From: an uncultured Clostridia bacterium
GTDB taxonomy: Bacteria > Bacillota > Clostridia > Oscillospirales > Oscillospiraceae
Assembly (NCBI GenBank): GCA_947307255.1
Contig: CAMZIO010000007.1
Span: 1 to 62,543 of the forward strand
Direction: 5' to 3'
DNA length: 62,543 nt
Shown: in pieces, positions 41,093 to 48,130 of the stretch
How the letters are laid out: every line of letters starts with the position of its first letter
How positions within the stretch are numbered: position 1 is the stretch's first letter
Notes under the pieces: generated by a model
What the model saw: only the letters and a program-made list of their open reading frames with translations
What the model was told of the DNA's origin: nothing
Databases searched by the model: none
Program-made: the position numbers and the translations under genes

Positions 41093-41770
41093 TTATTTTG
41101 GCGGATACACCAAAGATATGCCTTCTGCTATGTGCAAGATATCCTCCTTGCTCAAGGTACTGTTTATGCTGCAGAGAACGCCAGTTTCGGTTTCAACCCA
41201 AAGCAAATTGCTGCTGGGAGCTGCATAAAAGTCCGCGTCCGCCCCATTGACAAGCAGATGCTCCGGCGGTTGGATAGTAAAGATTTCCATCTGCGTTTCT
41301 TCGGTTAATATGCAATAATCGAATACGAAGAAGTCTCCAGTGTTAGGATTTTCATATAGAGCGCTATACATCGTGTCATCTTCATTGACATCCGGCTCAC
41401 CGAATCCATCTGGCAGCCAGGTCAGCTCATATCGAGGCAACATATCCGTTGCATGGTTCGGCATGACATGATACACAAAGCTGTGTTCGTATAGCTCGCG
41501 TACCCAGCCAAAGAATGCCGCTCTTGACTCTGTGTCAACCGCCAAATACACGCTGCCGGCAAGAATGGCTGCGAGGAATATCGCGGCAACGCGCCGCATC
41601 GTTTGATAAAGATAGGGGTGCTTCGCCCTGCGGAAAAGGCGTTTGATTCTCGTTTTAAACAAATCGGTTGGTTCATACTGCTGCGCCGGATCGTAGTCAA
41701 GTGCAACGGCTTGTACAAACAGCTCGCTTGACCGGGCCGCAGAGGTACGCAGTATTTCTTCTGTGATCAT
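41093..41770 (-). CDS. Membrane anti-sigma factor with DUF4367-type outer domain
   Basis: A 225-residue single-pass protein. Residues 1-58 are cytoplasmic and could hold the sigma factor (RSSELFVQAVALDYD; LFKTRIKRLFRRAK). A membrane helix lies at about 60-78 (VAAIFLAAILAGSVYLAV). The outer part (about 95-225) has the strand pattern YELTWLPDGFGEPDV ... YCILTEETQMEIFT ... LLWVETETGVLCSINSTLS typical of DUF4367. Its ATG overlaps the ECF sigma stop by 4 bp (ATGA). The pairing with a sigma gene supports an anti-sigma role. Confidence 0.82.
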   Translation of the reverse strand: MITEEILRTSAARSSELFVQAVALDYDPAQQYEPTDLFKTRIKRLFRRAKHPYLYQTMRRVAAIFLAAILAGSVYLAVDTESRAAFFGWVRELYEHSFVYHVMPNHATDMLPRYELTWLPDGFGEPDVNEDDTMYSALYENPNTGDFFVFDYCILTEETQMEIFTIQPPEHLLVNGADADFYAAPSSNLLWVETETGVLCSINSTLSKEDILHIAEGISLVYPPK

Positions 41771-42288
41771 AAGCTCTTATCCCCTTTTTCGTATAGGGCT
41801 TCGAGATTCTTCCTTGCTCGCTGATCTGTTTTGATTGCTGCAGCAAGGGACATATTCAGCATAGAGGCTATCTCACGTAGGCTGTATCCGTGATAATACT
41901 TCAGCCATATGACCTGGCGCTGTTTTGCCGGGAGCTTTAGGATAAGTTCAGAGAGCTGATCTTCATCCTCTGTATATACCGGAATGCCATAGGCAATGGC
42001 GTCAAATGAAACCTCTTGATGGCGATTTCTGCTTCGAAGAATATCGATTGCCCTGTTTTCAACTATAGTAACGACGAACGCCTTTGTTTTTGGACACACC
42101 GGATCGGAAATTTTTGTGATGTTTTCTGCAATTTTTACAAAAGCGTGATGCACCGCGTCTTCTGCGTCCTCTTTTTGCGAAAGAATTTTGAACGCGACAT
42201 GGAACATCAGACCGCGATAAGCATCATAGATTTGCTCAAACTTTGACTTATCGTCATCGGTCTCAATTAATTGCAGATATATCAGCAT
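41767..42288 (-). CDS. ECF-family RNA polymerase sigma factor
   Basis: A 173-residue sigma factor with region 2 (FEQIYDAYRGLMFHVAFKIL, EDAEDAVHHAFVKIAENI) and region 4 (LPAKQRQVIWLKYYHGYSLREIA, ending MLNMSLAAAIKTDQRARKNL). There is no region 1 or 3, as usual for ECF factors of the extracytoplasmic stress type. It heads the leftward operon of the island and is likely held inactive by the next gene product until an envelope signal arrives. The ribosome site is GGGAGAA. DNA composition is AT-richer than the chromosomal genes around it. Confidence 0.88.
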   Translation of the reverse strand: MLIYLQLIETDDDKSKFEQIYDAYRGLMFHVAFKILSQKEDAEDAVHHAFVKIAENITKISDPVCPKTKAFVVTIVENRAIDILRSRNRHQEVSFDAIAYGIPVYTEDEDQLSELILKLPAKQRQVIWLKYYHGYSLREIASMLNMSLAAAIKTDQRARKNLEALYEKGDKSL

Positions 42289-42326
42289 TATGGATTCTCC
42301 CTATAGCGACAATCTCAATATAATTC

Positions 42327-42355
42327 ATAATACCATATTATCTGATCCTTGTCCA
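42327..42355 (-). promoter_or_regulatory. Promoter of the ECF operon
   Basis: On the minus strand TGGACA (42350-42355), 17 bp, TATTAT (42327-42332). It looks sigma-A-like; I saw no clear AAC-type ECF -35 box, so self-activation is not shown. Confidence 0.55.
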
Positions 42356-42693
42356 CGGTATTGGGTTCTTTGCCGCAATTATAGGCGAGGCACTATAACT
42401 CAGTCGTAACTGCAATAAGCAGTTGTATTCAACATCACCGTCATCGGCAGTAAAGAATGTTAAGCGTTGTCAAATGCTTTGACAATACACTTACTATGTT
42501 TTCCCGTATATTGAACACTCTTTTGGCTCGGTTGACGGGTAAACCGTCTTCCAATCATTTATAGAAAAACCGCTCAAATTGATTTTGAGCGGCGCATTTT
42601 TCACTCCTGATACTGACTAGAATAAAGCACCTTGCTTGCTGCCTGCAAACCATTGATTCTACTGAGATTATTTTTTCCCTTTAATGACTGTCA
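42356..42693. other. Intergenic stretch at the right part of the island
   Basis: No gene seen. It holds a perfect 8-bp inverted repeat with 3-nt spacer (TTGTCAAA/TTTGACAA, 42467-42485) of operator type, about 110 bp upstream of the ECF promoter, and an orphan terminator at 42565-42601. Confidence 0.6.
42565..42601 (+). terminator. Orphan terminator hairpin
   Basis: CCGCTCAAA (42570-42578) pairs with TTTGAGCGG (42584-42592), then GCATTTTT. No rightward gene precedes it, so it may be a leftover of a lost gene. Confidence 0.6.
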
Positions 42694-42731
42694 GACCGAA
42701 ATGCCGATTTCCGAACGGAGATCGGCATTTT
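42694..42731 (+). repeat. 38-bp duplicate of the tRNA-Pro terminator unit
   Basis: This stretch matches 37197-37234 at 37 of 38 bases (GACC, then G instead of A, then the whole hairpin). It has no tRNA before it. The two copies flank the ECF/C39 island, about 5.5 kb apart. Confidence 0.85.
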
Positions 42732-42839
42732 CTTTTTCAAAGCAGACGGCATCGTTCGCGCACTCCGTCGCTCCGCCTTTACGAATTGCACCAGCTTTGC
42801 TGGACTTTGATTAGAAAAAGCCGGCTGCCTCCGAGAAAC

Positions 42840-42876
42840 AAAACCGCTGTCCGTCTTCCGACGAACAGCGGTTTTG
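42840..42876. terminator. Terminator of the dicarboxylate symporter gene
   Basis: AAAACCGCTGT pairs with ACAGCGGTTTT around a loop that has its own weak CGTC/GACG pairing. It lies 21 bp after the leftward stop codon. Confidence 0.8.
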
Positions 42877-42896
42877 CGGTGCAGTCATGAACAGTT

Positions 42897-44138
42897 TTAT
42901 TCCTTTACAGCAATATGTTTTTCAAGCCAATCGCGTCCCTCCGTAAAGCGTGAGACGAGGAACGTAACCACATAGTCGCCTGCGGCGTTGATCATCGTCG
43001 CGGGCGGATCGACGAGGTTGCCGATCGTAATGGCAATGGGATAGGCGATGGCCATTTGCTCCGGGAAAAAGAGTGAGCACATGATGTATTCCCCAATGTA
43101 CCCGCCGCCGGGAATGCCGGACATGGCAACCGAACTGAACACTGCGACCAGCACGACCTTGACGAAGGTGGATAAGCCCTGAAAGGGCAGACCGAACACG
43201 CCGAAAAGGAACGCGATTTTAAGCACGCAGGCGAAGGAAGAGCCGTCCATGTGCATGGTTGCGCCAAGCGGGAGCACCAGATCGGCAACGTCGCGCGGGA
43301 CGCCGCTGTCCTCCGCGGCTTCCAGATTGGTCGGGATCGTAGCCACGGATGAGCAGGTACCCAGCGCCGTAACCGCCGGACGCAGGATGTGCCGCCACAT
43401 TACGCGCACCCCGGCTTTGCCGCCGCCGAAGCGCGCGTAGAGCGGGAATGCAGCCAGCGCGTAGAGCAGGCACAGCGGGTAATACGCAAGCATGGCGCGG
43501 CCGTAAGCGGCGGTGATCTGAGCGCCGTAGGACGCAACCAGCGAGGCGAAAAAGCCGAAAAACGCCACAGGCGCATAGTACGATACGAGCTTGACAACCT
43601 TGAGCAGACAGTTCGTCAGATCGGTGAGCGCTCTGCCGGTTATCGTCCGCTCGCCGCCGGAGAGATTGACGCCAAAGCCGAACAGCAGTGAAAAGACGAT
43701 CAGAGGCAGCATGGCGCGGCGAGAAAGCAGGGCGGCAAAATCACCAACGGTGAAGAAATTGACCAGCAGGGTGGAGAGGGGAGTGGGATCGTCCACCGTG
43801 CCGGCGGCGGCATCCGTCCAGGGCGTAAGGACCGGCGGATAGAGGCGCATTACGATGATCATGATTGCCGCGGCAAGCACGCCCGTAACGATAAATACGC
43901 CAAGCGTAACGGAGAGGATCTTTCCCGCTCGCCTGGGGCTTTTCATGTTTGCCACCGCTCCGGCAAGCGAGCAGAACACCAGCGGCACGACGAGGCAGAA
44001 CATGAGATTGACGAACACCGTGCCCAGCGGCTCCAGACACGTTGCTCCGGGCCAGAACGCGCCCAGCGCGCAGCCGGCGAGGATGGCAAGCAGCATGGCC
44101 AGCAGGAATCCGTAGGTGGAAAGAAACGATCGTTTCAT
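42897..44138 (-). CDS. Dicarboxylate/amino acid:cation symporter (DAACS family)
   Basis: A 413-residue transporter with eight or more membrane segments and two re-entrant loops. Family marks are FCLVVPLVFCSLAGAV (about 47-62), the serine-rich loop ALGTCSSVATIPTN (about 263-276), PLGATMHMDGSSF (cation site; usually PLGATINMDG) and SGIPGGGYIG. Relatives take up glutamate, aspartate, serine, threonine or C4 acids with sodium or protons. The substrate cannot be fixed from sequence. It has no operon partner. Confidence 0.92.
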   Translation of the reverse strand: MKRSFLSTYGFLLAMLLAILAGCALGAFWPGATCLEPLGTVFVNLMFCLVVPLVFCSLAGAVANMKSPRRAGKILSVTLGVFIVTGVLAAAIMIIVMRLYPPVLTPWTDAAAGTVDDPTPLSTLLVNFFTVGDFAALLSRRAMLPLIVFSLLFGFGVNLSGGERTITGRALTDLTNCLLKVVKLVSYYAPVAFFGFFASLVASYGAQITAAYGRAMLAYYPLCLLYALAAFPLYARFGGGKAGVRVMWRHILRPAVTALGTCSSVATIPTNLEAAEDSGVPRDVADLVLPLGATMHMDGSSFACVLKIAFLFGVFGLPFQGLSTFVKVVLVAVFSSVAMSGIPGGGYIGEYIMCSLFFPEQMAIAYPIAITIGNLVDPPATMINAAGDYVVTFLVSRFTEGRDWLEKHIAVKE

Positions 44139-44222
44139 AGAAAGCCCTCCCTATCAATTCTGCTTCCAGTATAGCGGGGGACATGCCAGACTATGACAGA
44201 TTCCTGCATGGGAAGAGAAAAC

Positions 44223-44260
44223 GAAAAACAGCCCCGCCGCATGATCGGCGGGGCTGTTTT
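44223..44260 (-). terminator. Terminator of the ABC exporter operon
   Basis: A 14-bp perfect GC-rich stem (AAAACAGCCCCGCC/GGCGGGGCTGTTTT) is followed on the minus strand by TTTTTCG-type sequence. It is also placed to stop rightward reading. Confidence 0.88.
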
Positions 44261-44320
44261 GATCCGTGAGGCTCGTTCACGAAAAACGTGTCAGATTGCG
44301 CGGAGGCGTCCGTTGCTGCT

Positions 44321-46258
44321 TTATTCCAGCTCAAACGCGCCGGTGTAAAGCTGATAGTAGGTGCCCTTTTGGGCGATCAGGTTCTCGTGGGTGCCGCGCT
44401 CAATGATGCGGCCGTGATCGAGTACCATGATGACGTCTGAGTTCATAACGGTGCTCAGCCGATGGGCAATGACGAAAACGGTGCGCCCTTCCATCAACTT
44501 GTCCATGCCGCGCTGGACGATGGCTTCGGTGCGGGTGTCGATGGAGCTGGTCGCTTCGTCGAGGATCATCACCGGCGGATCTGCCACCGCCGCGCGGGCG
44601 ATGGCGATCAGCTGGCGCTGGCCCTGGGAGAGGTTGGCGCCGTTGTTGGTCAGCTCGGTATCGTACCCCTGTGGCAATCGCGTGATGAAGCTGTCCGCGC
44701 CGGCAAGCCTTGCGGCGTTGCGGCACTCCTCGTCCGTCGCATCCAGCTTGCCGTAGCGGATGTTGTCCATGACCGTGCCGGTGAAGAGGTTCGTTTCCTG
44801 CAATACGATGCCCAGCGAGCGGCGCAGATCCGACTTTCGGATTTTGTTGATGTTGATCCCATCGTAGCGGATCTTGCCGTCCTCCAGGTCGTAGAAACGG
44901 TTGATCAGGTTGGTGATGGTCGTCTTGCCCGCGCCGGTCGCACCGACGAAGGCAACCTTCTGGCCCGGCTCGGCATAGACGTTCACGTCGGTGAGCACCT
45001 GCTTGCCCGGAATGTAGGAAAAGTCCACATCCACCAGCCGCACATCGCCGCGCAGCGGGGTGTAGGTCAGCGTGCCGTCGCCGTGGGGGTGCTTCCACGC
45101 CCAGTGGCCGGTGTGGCGCTCCGCCTCGCGGACCGTCCCATCGGGGGCAATTTCTGCGTTGACCAGCGTTACGTAGCCGCCGTCATCCTCCGGCGGTTCG
45201 TCCATCAGCCGAAAGATGCGGTCAGCACCGGCCATACCCATTACGATGGCGTTGATCTGCTGGGTGAGCTGGTTTAAGTTGCCGGTGAATTGCTTGGTCA
45301 TGTTGAGGAAGGAGATGAGAATGGAGATATCCAGCGCCATACCGGAGAAGCTGGGATTCGGAAGGCCGACGAGCAGATAAGCGCCGCCGAGCACGGCAAG
45401 CAGCACGTAGAGAATGTTGCCGATGTTCATGATGATCGGGCCGAGCGTGTTGGCGTAGGCGTTGGCACGGCGGGAGTTCTCGCACTGCTCCTCATTAAGA
45501 CGGTCGAAATCCGCGGCGGCGCGCGCCTCATGACAAAAGACCTTGACGACCTTTTGCCCCGCCATCATTTCCTGCACGAATCCCTCGGTCGCGGCGATGG
45601 ACTTCTGCTGCGCGACGTAGTAGGTCGCGCTCTTGCCGCCGAAGTGCCGGGATACCGCCGTCATCAGCACCACGCCGAGGACGACCAGCAGCGTCAAGGG
45701 TAAGCTGAACCAAAGCATGATCCCGAACACCACCACGACGATCGCCCCGGAGCGCAGAAGCGCCGGCACCGACTGCGAAATCAGCTCGCGCAGCGTGTCC
45801 ACATCGTTGGTGTAGTGGCTCATGATGTCGCCGTGCTTATGCGTGTCAAAGTAACGAATCGGAAGATTCTGCATCTTGTCGAACATCGCGCGGCGCATTT
45901 TGGACAAAAAGCCTTGCGTAAAGATCGCGTTGAGCTGCGTTTGCAGCACGATGGCGGCAAGGGAAATGGCATAGAGGACGAGGAGAATGCGGATGAGCGG
46001 TACGATCTGCGCACGCGCAGCGTCCCAGTTGCCGGAGGCGTACCACCGGGTGATGATGCCGATGACCTTCTGTGTGAACAGCGCGGGAATGGCTGAGATG
46101 GCTGAGGAGAAGATCGAACACAGGCAGATGAAGGGGAAGAGCGCCGGATAGAACTTCAAAACCATTTGCAGCGTGCGCTTGACGGCCGTGAAGTTGAAGG
46201 AGGGCTTTCCGTTGCCCTGCCGTTCGGCGGGCGCCCGTCCGGGCTTATTGCGCGGCAT
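44321..46258 (-). CDS. ABC exporter half-transporter with complete catalytic site
   Basis: A 645-residue half-transporter with six membrane segments (about 30-330) and an ABC domain. Walker A is GATGAGKTT, the signature is LSQGQRQL and Walker B VMILDEATSSID keeps the catalytic glutamate. Between the two domains lies an insert of about 60 residues (RHTGHWAWKHPHGDG) that is typical of this Firmicute subfamily. It forms the second half of a heterodimer with the gene before it and overlaps it by 14 bp. The ATG at 46258 has GGGAGG; a longer start is unlikely. Drugs, peptides or lipids are possible cargo. Confidence 0.92.
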   Translation of the reverse strand: MPRNKPGRAPAERQGNGKPSFNFTAVKRTLQMVLKFYPALFPFICLCSIFSSAISAIPALFTQKVIGIITRWYASGNWDAARAQIVPLIRILLVLYAISLAAIVLQTQLNAIFTQGFLSKMRRAMFDKMQNLPIRYFDTHKHGDIMSHYTNDVDTLRELISQSVPALLRSGAIVVVVFGIMLWFSLPLTLLVVLGVVLMTAVSRHFGGKSATYYVAQQKSIAATEGFVQEMMAGQKVVKVFCHEARAAADFDRLNEEQCENSRRANAYANTLGPIIMNIGNILYVLLAVLGGAYLLVGLPNPSFSGMALDISILISFLNMTKQFTGNLNQLTQQINAIVMGMAGADRIFRLMDEPPEDDGGYVTLVNAEIAPDGTVREAERHTGHWAWKHPHGDGTLTYTPLRGDVRLVDVDFSYIPGKQVLTDVNVYAEPGQKVAFVGATGAGKTTITNLINRFYDLEDGKIRYDGININKIRKSDLRRSLGIVLQETNLFTGTVMDNIRYGKLDATDEECRNAARLAGADSFITRLPQGYDTELTNNGANLSQGQRQLIAIARAAVADPPVMILDEATSSIDTRTEAIVQRGMDKLMEGRTVFVIAHRLSTVMNSDVIMVLDHGRIIERGTHENLIAQKGTYYQLYTGAFELE

Positions 46259-48002
46259 ATTCGTCGCCTCCCTTCGTCTGCTGTTGATAGGTTTCGCGGT
46301 AGATGTCGCTGGAGGCAAGCAGCTCTTCGTGCGTACCGGAGGCGACGATGCGCCCACCGTCCATCACCAGGATCAGGTCCGCGTCCTGCACCGAGGCAAT
46401 GCGCTGGGCGATGATCAGCTTGGTCGTTTCGGGAATGTACTCGCGCAGACCCTGCCGGATCAGCGCGTCGGTGCGCGTGTCCACCGCGCTGGTGGAATCG
46501 TCGAGAATCAGGATCTTTGGCCTCTTCAGCAGTGCCCGTGCGATGCAAAGACGCTGCTTCTGCCCGCCGGAGACGTTAGTGCCGCCCTGCTCGATCCGGG
46601 TATCGTATCCGTCTGGGAAGGCGCGGATAAAGCCGTCTGCCTGCGCCAGACGGCAGGCGGCGCAAAGCTCCTCGTCCGTGGCGTTGGGGTTGCCCCAGCG
46701 GAGGTTTTCCGCGATCGTGCCGGAAAACAGCTCGTTCTTTTGCAGTACCATCGCAACGGCGTCGCGCAGCGCCTGGATGCTGTAATTGCACACGTCTACG
46801 CCGCCGACGCGCACCATGCCCTCGCTTGCGTCGTACAGACGGGGAATCAGCTGCACCAGCGTCGACTTGCCGACGCCCGTGCCGCCCACGATACCAACCG
46901 TCATGCCGGAGCGAATCTTGAGCGTTACGTCAGAGAGCGCGTAACGCTCCGCCGAGGCGGAATACTTAAAGGAGACGTTGTCAAATTCGATCGACCCGTC
47001 CATCACCTCGGAGACGGGGAAAACCGGCTCGCGCAGCTTCGGCTCCTCGTCGAGCACTTCACATACGCGGCGCGCGGCCTCAGCCGAGAGCGTCAGCATT
47101 ACGAAGATCATGGAGAGCATCATCAACGACATGAGGATTTGCATCCCGTAGGTCAGCATGGCGGAAATCTGCCCCACGTCGATCAGCGTGCCACGGGAGG
47201 TGATGACCAGACGCGAGCCGACGAGCAGCACGAATACCATATTGCCGTAGACGCAAAGCTGCATCAGCGGGGAGTTGAGCGCGACGATCCGCTCGGCATG
47301 GGTGAAGTCGTCGCGGATATCGTCCGACGCCTTGCCGAATTTCTGCTTTTCATATTCCTCGCGCGCAAAGCCCTTTACCACGCGCATGGCGCGCACGTTT
47401 TCTTCGATGGAGCCGTTCATGCGGTCGTATTTTTTAAACACCGCGCGGAACGCCGGCATGGCGTGCCGGGCGACCCAATACAGTCCCAGTCCCAGCACCG
47501 GAATGATGACGACGAAGCTGGTGGCCAGCGCCCCACCCATGCGATAGGCCATGATGACCGAGAAAATCAGCATCAGCGGCGAGCGCACGGCAATGCGGAT
47601 GAGCATCATAAAACCCATCGTACAGTTGTTGATATCCGTGGTCATGCGCGTAACAAGGGAAGAGGAAGAGAACTTGTCGATGTTCTCGAAGGAAAAGGAC
47701 TGGATCTTGTGAAACACGTCATGACGCAGATTTTTGGCAAAGCCGGTGGCGGCGCGCGCGGAGGTGAATCCGGCCAGCGCCCCGCAACTGAGCGACAGCA
47801 GGGCCAGCACGATCAGCACGGCGCCCAGCCTTACGATTTCGCCCATCTCGATGCCGTCCTTGATCCGGTTGACGAGCCGGGCGGTCAGAAAGGGAATGAT
47901 TGCCTCGATTGCGGCCTCACCGACGATAAAGCATAGCGTTATGATCGCGGGTTTTTTATATTCCCGCACACAGCGGGAGAGCTTTTTGATCAGTTGGATC
48001 AT
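46245..48002 (-). CDS. ABC exporter half-transporter with degenerate catalytic site
   Basis: A 585-residue half-transporter. Six membrane segments lie at about 15-310 and the ABC domain at about 335-580. Walker A is GGTGVGKST and the signature VSGGQKQR is normal. Walker B reads ILILDDSTSAVD: the usual catalytic Glu is Asp. That asymmetry is known from heterodimeric exporters, where one ATP site is inactive. With its partner it should act as one multidrug-type exporter. The ATG at 48002 follows AAAGGAG. Confidence 0.92.
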   Translation of the reverse strand: MIQLIKKLSRCVREYKKPAIITLCFIVGEAAIEAIIPFLTARLVNRIKDGIEMGEIVRLGAVLIVLALLSLSCGALAGFTSARAATGFAKNLRHDVFHKIQSFSFENIDKFSSSSLVTRMTTDINNCTMGFMMLIRIAVRSPLMLIFSVIMAYRMGGALATSFVVIIPVLGLGLYWVARHAMPAFRAVFKKYDRMNGSIEENVRAMRVVKGFAREEYEKQKFGKASDDIRDDFTHAERIVALNSPLMQLCVYGNMVFVLLVGSRLVITSRGTLIDVGQISAMLTYGMQILMSLMMLSMIFVMLTLSAEAARRVCEVLDEEPKLREPVFPVSEVMDGSIEFDNVSFKYSASAERYALSDVTLKIRSGMTVGIVGGTGVGKSTLVQLIPRLYDASEGMVRVGGVDVCNYSIQALRDAVAMVLQKNELFSGTIAENLRWGNPNATDEELCAACRLAQADGFIRAFPDGYDTRIEQGGTNVSGGQKQRLCIARALLKRPKILILDDSTSAVDTRTDALIRQGLREYIPETTKLIIAQRIASVQDADLILVMDGGRIVASGTHEELLASSDIYRETYQQQTKGGDEYAAQ

Positions 48003-48130
48003 AGGGTGTACTCCTTTCCGCCCCTGTGCAAAAGGCGTTAGCAGCCATTGCACAACGGCGGTTACAGAATAATCCGTGCGCGGAAAAAAGTCAAGCGCAC
48101 AGGAGGGAAGCCCTGCCGCTGCACGTCGGA

